Source of the DNA: an uncultured Roseibium sp.
Lineage (GTDB): Bacteria > Pseudomonadota > Alphaproteobacteria > Rhizobiales > Stappiaceae
Length of the DNA: 64,000 bases
Assembly (NCBI RefSeq): GCF_947494555.1
Contig: NZ_CANLVF010000005.1
Span: 62,001-126,000 of the forward strand
Direction: 5' to 3'
The notes below the pieces were generated by a model, which made no database searches, had not been told where the DNA came from, and saw only the letters and a list, made by a program, of their open reading frames with translations. Shown piece by piece: positions 8,960-18,064 of the stretch (position 1 is the first letter of the stretch; every line of letters starts with the position of its first letter). Position numbers and translations under genes: made by a program.

Positions 8960-9928
8960 CTATTTGCAGATCGGGAGCACGAGCGGCTTTTGTTTCGGCA
9001 GGGAACGCCGCCATTCGTTGATGATCGGCTGCAGTTGTCTTTTCGGCCAGAATTTCGGAGTACCAATCGACTTCAGACAAGCAGCGTTCCAGTAAAGCCC
9101 GGCAGTCGACAGCGACTTTCCGGTCCTGACCGCATTCGCAACCGCGTTGATGTCGCGTCCTTCGGGATAGATGTAAAGCGATGTCGGCTTGCCTTTCACC
9201 AGCGAAAGGATGTCTCGCGAAACTGACGGCGACCATGTGGTACATCCATTGCTGCGCCCGCCGGTGTAATTCACCAGCTTGCCGTAAGGAACAAAACCAT
9301 CCTTGTCCGCGTGCGGACTTTTGGGATTTTTGAAGCGGCACTGCCACTTGAGATAAACCGCCTGATGGCCGCCAATTGCCCGCTCTCTGGCGTTCGACGT
9401 CTCGCCTTCGCCATTGAAAAGCAGGAATGTGCGTTGAAAAGGTGTCCGTTTGCCAGCGCGGCGATAATACCCTTTGAAGGACGTTCTGGTTTCAGCCGTT
9501 ACATAGGTTCCGCCCGCGGTCAGTTTCGATCCTTCCGCGTTGCTGAAATTCCTGGCGCATTGGCGTCCATTCGAGAAGTTCGCGCGCCGCAGTTTTCGCC
9601 CGTTGCCATAGCCCGATGAAACCGCCCGGAACATTTTTCTCTGTTCGCAGATGACGTAGAACCTGCGCCCCGGTTTACCGCTGCGAGACGTGCTCGGGCG
9701 CGTCGCATCCATGGCAAGATAACAAGGATTTCTGACCTTGCCCTGACGCCGCTTTCGTTCGTAGAGCGCCCTTGCCCTTTGAAGAACGACAGGGGCGATT
9801 TGTCCGTCCTTGGTTCCGACATGTTTTTGCAGCCAAGCAGGAATCTTGGTGCTTTGTTGCGCCTCAGCTGCCGGCGCTGCAAAACCAAGCGCGATCGCAA
9901 TCGCCAGGTGCGTCCAAACTCTGGGCAA
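8960..9928 (-). CDS. Secreted L,D-transpeptidase-like protein (YkuD_2-like)
   Basis: This 322-residue protein begins with a Sec signal peptide (cleavage after AEA, near residue 23). The C-terminal half has a conserved His (AIGGH, about 188) and the motif GRSNGCTTW (Cys229). These match the catalytic His and the GRSxGC cysteine motif of the murein L,D-transpeptidase catalytic domain family. Many basic residues suggest cell-wall or surface contact. It probably acts in the periplasm on peptidoglycan cross-links, but no activity can be claimed. It stands alone, convergent with the TRAP operon. Confidence 0.7.
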   Translation of the reverse strand: MPRVWTHLAIAIALGFAAPAAEAQQSTKIPAWLQKHVGTKDGQIAPVVLQRARALYERKRRQGKVRNPCYLAMDATRPSTSRSGKPGRRFYVICEQRKMFRAVSSGYGNGRKLRRANFSNGRQCARNFSNAEGSKLTAGGTYVTAETRTSFKGYYRRAGKRTPFQRTFLLFNGEGETSNARERAIGGHQAVYLKWQCRFKNPKSPHADKDGFVPYGKLVNYTGGRSNGCTTWSPSVSRDILSLVKGKPTSLYIYPEGRDINAVANAVRTGKSLSTAGLYWNAACLKSIGTPKFWPKRQLQPIINEWRRSLPKQKPLVLPICK

Positions 9929-10325
9929 CGGTCTGTTCTCCTCCGGACCACGTCCTGTTCACACCGGCCTCAAAGGTATGACTATTTCGGCGCCAGCTGC
10001 ATGCAAGCAGCGCCAAGTTCATAAACCCAGCTCAAAGCCGGCGGACCAAGTTCAAGACCACAATGCTCCCGGGTAGTATAGCACCGAAAAAGTTCGCCAG
10101 TCTTCGATCAAGAAGAACAGTTTTAAGGCCCGGGTGCAACAAGGGCCGCTACTGTGACAACAATCGGAAAAGGAGCGGCGCCGGAACTGCCAGTTCCAGA
10201 ATTCCAGCCGACGAACTGTTCCCAGAAAGCGGCAGTCTCCGGATTTCAAAAACTGTCTCGCTCGTGCCCCGAAAAGCCTTGCACAAGGCCTTCACCTCAC
10301 CGCACTCGGCTCGCCGAAAGACGCC
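9929..10325. other. Intergenic spacer, nothing identified
   Basis: About 400 bases between two minus-strand genes. It presumably holds the promoter of the L,D-transpeptidase-like gene. I see no convincing gene, RNA or terminator. Confidence 0.4.
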
Positions 10326-11936
10326 CTATCCCTGAAGATGATCCCAGACCTGCGAGATTACCACAGAGCCCTCGCCCACAGCTGAAGCGACCCGCTTGAC
10401 TGACCCGGCACGGACATCGCCGACAGCAAACAGCCCTGCGCAGGTGGTCGCGAACGGAGACGTCCTGTCGGCATCGTTGCCGGTCAAGACGAAGCCCCTT
10501 GGATCCAACTCGCAGGATTTGCTCAGCCAGGCGGTGTTTGGCGCCGCGCCAACCATGACGAATGCCGCCGGACAGTCCAGATGCCAGTCCAAGCCGTCAC
10601 GATCAATGATGACCCGCGCCAAAGCGTCGCCGCCCTCGAGCGCCCGGATGTGCGACTTGTAGTGAATGGTGATGGACTGATCTGCTTCCAGTCGCGACAG
10701 CAGATAATCCGACATTGAAGCAGCGAGGCTTCCGCCTCTTACCAGAACATGCACATGACGGGCGGTGCGTGACAGGTACATCGCTGCCTGCCCCGCGGAA
10801 TTGCCGCCACCGACGACGACGACATCCGCACCACGGCAATACCGTGCCTCCATGTCCGTGGCAGCATAGTAGACGCCAGCCCCTTCAAAATCGGCAAGCC
10901 GCTCCAAAGGCAGGCGGCGGTATTGAACGCCCGTGGCAACGACAACCGCTCTGGCGCAAATCTCTTTGTTGTTATCCAGCGTGACGCAAAAAACTCCGTC
11001 TTCGCGATGCTCCAGGCGGACTGCTCGCCGTGGTCTCAGAAATCGTGTCCCGAACTTCATCGCCTGGATTTCTCCACGCCACACAAGATCAGCGCCCGAG
11101 ATCCCCGTTGGAAAACCCATGTAGTTTTCAATGCGGCTGGAGGTTCCCGCCTGACCGCCGACCGCAAGGTCTTCAACCAATACGGCAGACAGGCCCTCGG
11201 CCCCCGCATAGACGGCTGCTGAGACACCGGCCGGGCCGCCCCCGACGATCAGGACATCGACTGTCTCGTTGCATTCGAAATTTTGTGCCAGGCCCAACAG
11301 GTTGGCGACTTTTGCAGGTGTCGGCTCGTCGACGACACGGTTGCTGCCAAACACGACTGCAGGTTTGCGGCCACTCAGCCTGCAGCTCTGCCTGATTTCC
11401 TCAGCGTCCTCAGAGCCCAGATCGATCAGTTGAAAAGGGATCTTGTTCCGTGCTGCAAACTCTGCAATCCGCCTGACGTTGCGATCCTGGTCGACGCCAA
11501 TCAATTTCAGCGAGGAATCGTTTTCTTCTATTTGGCGCCGCCTGCGCGCGGCAAACACGGAAATCACGATATCGGACATTTCCGGAATGCGCGCCATTGC
11601 ATCGAGCATCTTTTCCCGTGGAACCGCGATTGCCACGGTCTCCTCCCTGGCGCGCAGCGGCAGCGTGAAGGCGCCCCTGTTCAAAAATGCGATCTCGCCG
11701 AGGAACTGCGTCGGACCAAGCGAGGCAGGCAGATAGGCTTCCCGCGTGTCAGGGTCGATAACTTCGACGCGGCCTTCCAGGATGTAGTAAAAAACATCCA
11801 TCGGATCACCGATCTCCGCGATGATCTCGCCCTTTTCGAAGCGCCTGACATCGCCAATTGCTTTCAGTTCCCCAACGTGGCTTTCATGCAAAGGCGTTCT
11901 CGTCATTTCCCGCAAGTTGGCAGCGAAACTCTCCAT
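10326..11936 (-). CDS. Cyclic-nucleotide-binding / thioredoxin-reductase-like fusion
   Basis: This 536-residue protein has three parts. An N-terminal CRP-type cyclic-nucleotide-binding domain (about 20-130) carries FLGEIAFLNRG, close to the phosphate-binding cassette. A short thioredoxin-like region follows (about 145-220). A FAD/NAD(P)H pyridine-nucleotide oxidoreductase makes up the rest (FAD motif VGGGPAGVSA at about 231-240, NAD(P) motif VVVGGGNSAGQAA further on). The thioredoxin-reductase redox pair is missing: the equivalent stretch reads YYAATDMEARYC rather than CxxC. It may therefore be a cNMP-regulated flavoprotein oxidoreductase with another acceptor. Fusions of this layout are known in bacteria but poorly characterised. 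It is divergent from the LysR gene. Confidence 0.8.
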   Translation of the reverse strand: MESFAANLREMTRTPLHESHVGELKAIGDVRRFEKGEIIAEIGDPMDVFYYILEGRVEVIDPDTREAYLPASLGPTQFLGEIAFLNRGAFTLPLRAREETVAIAVPREKMLDAMARIPEMSDIVISVFAARRRRQIEENDSSLKLIGVDQDRNVRRIAEFAARNKIPFQLIDLGSEDAEEIRQSCRLSGRKPAVVFGSNRVVDEPTPAKVANLLGLAQNFECNETVDVLIVGGGPAGVSAAVYAGAEGLSAVLVEDLAVGGQAGTSSRIENYMGFPTGISGADLVWRGEIQAMKFGTRFLRPRRAVRLEHREDGVFCVTLDNNKEICARAVVVATGVQYRRLPLERLADFEGAGVYYAATDMEARYCRGADVVVVGGGNSAGQAAMYLSRTARHVHVLVRGGSLAASMSDYLLSRLEADQSITIHYKSHIRALEGGDALARVIIDRDGLDWHLDCPAAFVMVGAAPNTAWLSKSCELDPRGFVLTGNDADRTSPFATTCAGLFAVGDVRAGSVKRVASAVGEGSVVISQVWDHLQG

Positions 11937-12268
11937 TGCGAAAATCCTCGTCGTCGTTCAGGGCCGGATTGAAACTGGCATACGCTCTTTCGAATTGAAC
12001 CCGGACCTCTCCACCCGGGTTGCTTTATTGTTGTGGTGCGCTGCGGCCATTTGGGAAGATGCAAAAAGAGCGATCATTAGCTCCGGTCGCAAAGACCGGC
12101 CGCGCTTGCGCCGGTTTCGATCGTTGATTTACTGGCAATGTCTTTGAAAACCGGCTCTGCGCCCAGGCCGAATTGGAGCCTGCGTCCGGCTTCAAAAACC
12201 GGCCCGTTGCAACGAGCAGGGTCTTCTCTAAAGTCATTGCCACGTAGCCAAATCCACCAAGGGCCCCG
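11937..12268. other. Divergent promoter region
   Basis: About 330 bases between the start codons of the flavoprotein fusion and the LysR regulator. Promoters for both must lie here, and LysR proteins often bind such spacers. I could not identify a specific T-N11-A box with confidence. Confidence 0.35.
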
Positions 12269-13180
12269 ATGAACAATCTCAACGAACTGCGTGTCTTTAT
12301 CCAGGTCGCACAAACAGAGAACTTTGCCGGTGCAGCGAGAGTGCTCGGCATGACAACGTCAGCGGTGTCGAAGGCTGTCCAGCGGCTTGAGACGGAAATC
12401 GGCGCCAAGCTCTTCTCAAGGACAACAAGATCGGTCTCGCTAACTGTCGAAGGCACACGTTTTCTCGACGGTGCACGGCGCTTGTTGAGCGATGCCGATG
12501 CGCTCAAGGAAGAGTTTGCCGACAGCATTTCGCAACCGAGGGGCAAGCTGGTGATCTCCGCGCCTGCGGTGTTCGGCCGGGTCTGGCTGACCGAGCGTGT
12601 GCTTGCCTTCATGTGCCGCTATGAGGAAGTCGACGTCGAACTCAAGTTCGAGGATCGGCAGGTCGATCTCGGCACAGAGGGCATCGACATCGCCATCCGC
12701 ATTGGTGCACTTGGCGACAGCGCCAACCTGATGGCGCGAAAACTGTTCGACGATCGCGCCTATTCCTGTGTTTCACCTGCCTATATCGAGCGCCACGGCA
12801 AACCGGAAACGCTCGATGACCTTGAGCACCATCGTGGCATCCACTACCGGGTTCAAAACACCGGGCTTCTGTTTCCATTCCTCTTTGAAGAGAAAGGCGA
12901 GATCGTGCGCCGAACCTTGAATCCGGTCCTGATAGGAAACAGTGTCGACGCCTTGCGCCAGGCGGCAGAAAAGGGAATCGGCATTGCCCAACTGCCAAGC
13001 TTCCTTGCTCATGAAGCCTTCGAGGCAGGACGCCTTGTCGAGGTCTTGGAGGACAAGAGACTGAATAATTTCCCTTATTCCATCATTTACCTGAACCGGC
13101 AGCTTGTTTCGCCACGTGTGCGGGCATTCGTAGATTTTCTGGTCGCGGATCCGCCCAGCTTTGTTCAGGCGGTTTCTTAG
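12269..13180 (+). CDS. LysR-family transcriptional regulator
   Basis: This is a 303-residue LysR-type regulator with the N-terminal winged helix-turn-helix (about 1-60; ENFAGAARVLGMTTSAVSKAVQRLE is the typical recognition region) and a periplasmic-binding-protein-like effector domain (about 90-295). It starts after AAGGG. Two targets are plausible: the RND efflux pair 140 bases downstream on the same strand, and the divergent flavoprotein fusion. The effector is unknown. Confidence 0.85.
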   Translation: MNNLNELRVFIQVAQTENFAGAARVLGMTTSAVSKAVQRLETEIGAKLFSRTTRSVSLTVEGTRFLDGARRLLSDADALKEEFADSISQPRGKLVISAPAVFGRVWLTERVLAFMCRYEEVDVELKFEDRQVDLGTEGIDIAIRIGALGDSANLMARKLFDDRAYSCVSPAYIERHGKPETLDDLEHHRGIHYRVQNTGLLFPFLFEEKGEIVRRTLNPVLIGNSVDALRQAAEKGIGIAQLPSFLAHEAFEAGRLVEVLEDKRLNNFPYSIIYLNRQLVSPRVRAFVDFLVADPPSFVQAVS

Positions 13181-13318
13181 TACGCGAACCACCCTTGCGT
13201 TGATTGCGTCCTGTCAGGAAACACTGAGCGTCCTGCTGTCCCGCTAATCTGGAAGCCGGTCAATTCCCATTTCCTTCTCCATGCGTGGGGCATCGCCCCG
13301 CAACGAAAGGAGATCGGA

Positions 13319-14515
13319 ATGCCAAAGTCCAGCAAACTCTTTGCAGGTGTCGCCTTGGCCGTCTTTTACGGCGCCGGTGCCTGGTACGCCGGAGAGCGCA
13401 TCAGCGACATGCAATTCGTCGCGTCCGTCGAAGCGTCAGCTCCGGCGCAAGAAGCCCCGCTTCCGGTCGTGGATGTGGTGGCGGCAAAGGTGCGTTCCAT
13501 CACGGAATGGGATGAATTCACCGGCCGGTTTGAGGCGGTCGACGAAGTCTCGATCAGGGCGCGTGTGTCGGGTTATCTCGATGAAGTTCACTTCGCACCG
13601 GGCGATGTCGTAGAAAAGGGTGAGCTCCTGTTCACGATTGACGCACGCCCTTTCGAGACGGCACTCGCCGAAGCCGAAGCCCGGCTGAGCGAAGCCAGGG
13701 CTGCCTCCAGCCTTGCCACGAAGGAACTGGAACGCGCTGAGCGGCTCATTGAAAACGGTCACACGAGCCAGTCGGTTCTCGATGAAAGGGTTCACGAGGC
13801 AGAAATCGCGTCTGCAAGCATTGCAGCAGCCGAAGCCGCTGTCTCGCGAGCAAATCTCGATCTCGAGTTCACGAAGATCCATGCCCCGGTCACCGGACGG
13901 ATTTCGGACGATTTCGTCAGCCCGGGTAACCTGATCGCCGCAGGTACCGCATCCGATGCACTGACGACAATTGTCTCCCTCGATCCGATCCATTTTGTAT
14001 TCGACGCCAGTGAACAGCAGTATCTTGAATATATGCGTGCTTCCGCGTCGTCGGGGCTCAGGGAAATCGCCGGAAAGACGCCGGTTGACGTGCGTCTCAT
14101 CGACGAAGGCGACTTCGCCCATGCCGGCACCATCGACTTCATCGACAATCGTATCGACCGTTCGACCGGAACCATTCGCGGCCGTGCTGTTTTTGAAAAC
14201 ACGGACGGTATTCTGACACCCGGCATGTTCGGCCGTTTACGCCTTGCAACGGCTGAGGACGCAAGCCGGGTTCTGATCCCGGAGCGTGCCATCGGTTCCG
14301 ACCAAACCGAGAAGTTCGTCTGGGTCGTTGATGACACGGGATCAGTGTCGCGCAAGAGCGTCACGCTCGGCGACCGATACGCAGACGAGCGTGTCGTTGA
14401 AGGACTTTCGGAAGGTGAACAGGTGGTCGTCACCGGTCTGCACATGGTTGGACCGGGCGCACAAGTGACCGCCCGTTTGATTGACGCGCCGACGGTTCGG
14501 CTGGCGAAGCGCTAG
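13319..14515 (+). CDS. RND efflux periplasmic adaptor (membrane fusion protein)
   Basis: This is a 398-residue HlyD/AcrA-type adaptor. The hydrophobic N-terminus (KLFAGVALAVFYGAGAWYAG) is an uncleaved anchor or signal without a lipobox cysteine. A first lipoyl half (VSIRARVSGYLDEVHFAPGD), an alpha-helical hairpin (about 115-185), a second lipoyl half (HAPVTGRISDDFVSPGN) and beta-barrel domains follow. A good ribosome binding site (AAGGAG) precedes the ATG. It links the inner-membrane pump encoded next to an outer-membrane channel. No outer-membrane factor gene lies nearby, so one from elsewhere must be used. Confidence 0.9.
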   Translation: MPKSSKLFAGVALAVFYGAGAWYAGERISDMQFVASVEASAPAQEAPLPVVDVVAAKVRSITEWDEFTGRFEAVDEVSIRARVSGYLDEVHFAPGDVVEKGELLFTIDARPFETALAEAEARLSEARAASSLATKELERAERLIENGHTSQSVLDERVHEAEIASASIAAAEAAVSRANLDLEFTKIHAPVTGRISDDFVSPGNLIAAGTASDALTTIVSLDPIHFVFDASEQQYLEYMRASASSGLREIAGKTPVDVRLIDEGDFAHAGTIDFIDNRIDRSTGTIRGRAVFENTDGILTPGMFGRLRLATAEDASRVLIPERAIGSDQTEKFVWVVDDTGSVSRKSVTLGDRYADERVVEGLSEGEQVVVTGLHMVGPGAQVTARLIDAPTVRLAKR

Positions 14516-14547
14516 ACGCGCTTCGCATCCAAGGTGAGGACAAGGTG

Positions 14548-17500
14548 ATGAAACTTCCGCAATTTTTCATAGACAGACCTATTTTCGCCGTCGTGCTTTC
14601 GGCGTTTATCACGATCGTAGGCGCGCTCAGCTACTTCACGCTGCCGATTGCGCAATATCCGGAGGTGGCGCCGCCCACCGTCCAGGTTCGGGCCCAGTAT
14701 CCTGGCGCTTCAGCTGAAACGATCTCGCAGACGGTGGCGACACCGCTCGAACAACAGATCAATGGTGTCGAAGGCATGCTGTATCTGTCTTCGCAGGCAA
14801 CTGGCGACGGCAACCTGACAGTCACCGTGACATTTGAACTCGGTACCGATCTCGATGCGGCTCAGGTCCTGGTGCAAAACCGGGTCGCCATTGCCGAACC
14901 GCGCCTGCCGGAAGAAGTCCAGCGGCTTGGCGTGATTACCCAGAAGGCATCGCCGGATCTGCTGTTGGTCGTGCACATGTTCTCACCGGACGGGTCCAAG
15001 GACGATCTTTACATCACCAATGCCGCTCAGCGCGTGCGCGATGAACTGACACGTCTTGGCGGCGTTGGCGACATCACCATCTTTGGGGCGCGCGACTACG
15101 CCATGCGGATCTGGCTCGATCCGGAGCGCATCGCAGCGCTTGAGATGACACCGGGCGAGGTTCTCTCGGCCCTTCGCAGCCAGAACGCGCAGATTGCGTC
15201 CGGACTGTTAAACCAGCAGCCCACCCCGACCACCTCTGCCTTCGAGCTTTCCGTTCAAACGGCAGGCCGCCTGGCATCGCCTGAGGAGTTCGAAAGGGTC
15301 ATCGTCAAGCGGGGCGATGACGGGCGTATTGTTCGGTTGAGCGATGTCGGCCGCGTCGAACTTGGTGCTGCCGACTACACGACCCGCGCCTATCTTGACC
15401 GCAATCCTGCCGTCGCGATGGTCGTGAACCAACGCCCGGGAACGAATGCGCTTGCGACCGCTGAAGAGGTTCTGAGCACGGTTGAACGGCTGAGCCAGGA
15501 TTTCCCTGAAGGTCTGGCCTACGACGTCATCTACAACCCGACCGAATTCATTCAGGCTTCGATTGATGCGGTCGTTGCCACAATGATCGAGGCGGTGCTG
15601 CTGGTCGTCGCCGTGGTCCTGCTTTTCCTCGGCACATGGCGTGCTGCCGTAACGCCTATCCTCGCGATCCCGGTCTCCCTGGTCGGCACGTTCGCGGTGA
15701 TGTCCGCGCTCGGATACTCGATCAACAACCTGTCTCTGTTCGGACTTGTTCTGGCCGTCGGCATCGTCGTCGATGATGCGATCATCGTTGTGGAAGGCAT
15801 CGAAAAGCACATTCGCGATGGCCTGAAGCCGCGCGAAGCGGCCCGCAAGACCATGACAGAGGTATCCGGTGCTCTGATCGCAACGTCTCTGGTGCTGGCG
15901 GCGGTCTTCATCCCGACCGCGGCAGTTGCCGGTATCTCGGGAGAATTCTATCGCCAGTTTGCCGTGACGATTACCGTTGCGACCGCGATTTCGCTGTTCG
16001 TCTCCCTAACCCTGTCGCCAGCCCTGGCGAGCCTTCTGCTCAGGCCGCATGGCACTCAGAAACCGGGTCTTCTGATGAGACCGGTGGTCTGGGCACTGGC
16101 GAAGTTTGACAGTGGGTTTGACCGTCTTTCTTCCGGTTACGCAACGACGACCAAGCGGCTGGTTCGCGCACCGCTGATCATGCTGAGCCTCTTTGGCGGA
16201 CTGTTGCTCCTGACAGACCACCAGTTCTCCAAAGTTCCGTCCGGTTTCATTCCCGAGCAGGATCAGGGCTATTACATCACCGTCGTTCAGCTGCCCCCAG
16301 GTGCTTCGCTCGACCGTACAGACGCTGTTGTCCGCAATGCTGTCGATGAACTGCTGGACATCGAAGGTGTCGAACATGCCGCGGTGTTTGCAGGTTTCAA
16401 TGGAGCCACGTTCACGACGGAGTCGAACACAGGCGTGATCTTCTTCACCACCACGCCGTTCACTGAACGCGAAGAGAAAGGCATTGTGGCCGAAGAGGTT
16501 CTGTCTGAAGCGCGCCAGCGTATGGCGGCTCTCAATGAGGCTGCGATCTTCGTCATCACGCCTCCGCCTGTGCGCGGCATCGGCACCGGGGGCGGTTTCA
16601 AGATGATGCTGCAGGACACGGGCGACGTTGGTCCGGCCGCGCTGGAACAGGCCGCAAGAGCGCTTTCGGCCGAAGCCAATGCCGATCCGGGCCTTGTTGC
16701 GGTGTTCTCGCTCTATTCAACCGGCACGCCGCGCGTCTGGGCCGAGATCGACCGCGAGCGGGCCGAGATGCTGAACGTACCCGTGGCTGCCGTCAACGAA
16801 GCGCTGGAGGTCTATCTCGGTTCGGCCTACGTCAACGACTTCAACCTGTTCGGCCGCACGTACCGCGTGATCGCGCAGGCTGACGCTTCGTTCCGTGAAA
16901 CCGCCGAGGACGTTGCCCGGCTTCGGACACGCTCCGATGATGGTGCAATGGTCCCCCTCGGTGCCGTCGCGACGTTCGAAAACACCACAGGCCCCTTGCG
17001 TCAGCCGCGTTACAACCTTTATCCGGCGGCGGCGGTCCAGGGTCAGACAATGCCTGGTGTGTCTTCGGCCGAAGCCCTGGACAAGATGGAAGCCATTGCC
17101 GAACGGGTGCTTCCGGCAGGCGTCTCCTTTGAATGGACGGAACTGAGTTTTCAGGAAAAGAACACTGACGACACGGCACTTCTGGTGTTTGGTTTTGCGG
17201 TCCTGTTCGTCTTTCTGGTGCTTGCCGCCCAGTATGAGAGCCTGGCCTTGCCGCTGGCTGTCATCCTGATCGTGCCGATGGTGCTCCTGTCCGCGATCAC
17301 CGGCGTCTGGCTCGCCGGCCTGGACAACAACATCCTGGTCCAGATCGGGTTTGTCGTTCTCGTCGCCCTTGCCTCCAAAAACGCAATCCTGATCGTGGAG
17401 TTCGCAAGGCAGGCGGAGACGGAAGGTCTGGACCGTTGGGATGCGGCGGTGCGCGCCGCGCGGACCCGGCTGCGGCCCATCGTGATGACCTCGCTCGCGT

Positions 17501-17712
17501 TCATCCTCGGGGTCGTTCCGCTGATGCTGGCGACGGGTGCGGGTGCAGAAATGCGGCAGGCACTTGGAACTTCGGTCTTCTCCGGAATGCTCGGCGTGAC
17601 GCTCTTCGGCCTGCTGTTCACACCGGTGTTCTATGTCGTGGTTCGCGCAGTGGAAGACCGGATTGCGGGTATGCGGAGCGCAACCTCTGAAGCCGACACA
17701 CAAGAAGCATAG
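14548..17712 (+). CDS. RND multidrug efflux permease (HAE1/MexF-like)
   Basis: This is a 1054-residue inner-membrane pump, the usual length for the hydrophobe/amphiphile efflux family. The N-terminus FFIDRPIFAVVLSAFITIVG and the proton-relay pair Asp409-Asp410 in transmembrane helix 4 (VGIVVDDAIIVVEG) are intact. The two large periplasmic loops and the repeated second half (ALASKNAILIVEFARQ) are complete. I prefer the ATG at 14548 over the GTG one codon earlier. It forms an operon with the adaptor and ends at a good terminator. The substrate range is not predictable, but organic solvents, dyes or antibiotics are typical. Confidence 0.93.
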   Translation: MKLPQFFIDRPIFAVVLSAFITIVGALSYFTLPIAQYPEVAPPTVQVRAQYPGASAETISQTVATPLEQQINGVEGMLYLSSQATGDGNLTVTVTFELGTDLDAAQVLVQNRVAIAEPRLPEEVQRLGVITQKASPDLLLVVHMFSPDGSKDDLYITNAAQRVRDELTRLGGVGDITIFGARDYAMRIWLDPERIAALEMTPGEVLSALRSQNAQIASGLLNQQPTPTTSAFELSVQTAGRLASPEEFERVIVKRGDDGRIVRLSDVGRVELGAADYTTRAYLDRNPAVAMVVNQRPGTNALATAEEVLSTVERLSQDFPEGLAYDVIYNPTEFIQASIDAVVATMIEAVLLVVAVVLLFLGTWRAAVTPILAIPVSLVGTFAVMSALGYSINNLSLFGLVLAVGIVVDDAIIVVEGIEKHIRDGLKPREAARKTMTEVSGALIATSLVLAAVFIPTAAVAGISGEFYRQFAVTITVATAISLFVSLTLSPALASLLLRPHGTQKPGLLMRPVVWALAKFDSGFDRLSSGYATTTKRLVRAPLIMLSLFGGLLLLTDHQFSKVPSGFIPEQDQGYYITVVQLPPGASLDRTDAVVRNAVDELLDIEGVEHAAVFAGFNGATFTTESNTGVIFFTTTPFTEREEKGIVAEEVLSEARQRMAALNEAAIFVITPPPVRGIGTGGGFKMMLQDTGDVGPAALEQAARALSAEANADPGLVAVFSLYSTGTPRVWAEIDRERAEMLNVPVAAVNEALEVYLGSAYVNDFNLFGRTYRVIAQADASFRETAEDVARLRTRSDDGAMVPLGAVATFENTTGPLRQPRYNLYPAAAVQGQTMPGVSSAEALDKMEAIAERVLPAGVSFEWTELSFQEKNTDDTALLVFGFAVLFVFLVLAAQYESLALPLAVILIVPMVLLSAITGVWLAGLDNNILVQIGFVVLVALASKNAILIVEFARQAETEGLDRWDAAVRAARTRLRPIVMTSLAFILGVVPLMLATGAGAEMRQALGTSVFSGMLGVTLFGLLFTPVFYVVVRAVEDRIAGMRSATSEADTQEA

Positions 17713-17749
17713 ATCTACGGCGCCTGACATCCTCACCTAAGGCGTCCTG

Positions 17750-17788
17750 GAAGAGCGCGGTCCAATGGCTGCGCTCTTCATTCTTTTG
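17750..17788 (+). terminator. Rho-independent terminator of the RND operon
   Basis: A perfect 9-bp stem (GAAGAGCGC 17750-17758, GCGCTCTTC 17771-17779) is followed by ATTCTTTT, 37 bases after the permease stop. Confidence 0.8.
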
Positions 17789-18064
17789 GCCGCAGATTTC
17801 CGTCCTGTCTTTTACAGCGCTGCAAATCTCACAAGTCTTCCCTCCGATCGGTGAACAACATTTCAGCGTGGTCACCCGGGCGCATAGCTGGCGCTACCTG
17901 GTCAATTCCGGCGCTTCCGTCAAAGCGCTCTCTCGGACTGAAAAGAAGAAAACCCACGCCTGGAAGAGACCTTGGCGTGAGTTCACGGCATAACGCCATT
18001 TGAGATGTCCGCTCCCTCCCATAGGTACGATGGGGCAGAGAGGGAGCGGACGGGAGTGTGGGTC
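17789..18064. other. Convergent spacer with hairpin after algD
   Basis: This is the spacer between the convergent RND and algD genes. On the algD side lies a perfect 12-bp stem (18007-18018 with 18040-18051) whose loop can itself pair (CCCAT with ATGGG). No T run follows in the algD direction, so it is only a possible terminator or 3'-end stabiliser. Nothing else is evident. Confidence 0.45.

Noticed and set aside
18007..18051. 12-bp hairpin as a strong terminator for algD
   Set aside because: No T run follows in the algD direction, so I kept it only as a possible 3'-end structure.
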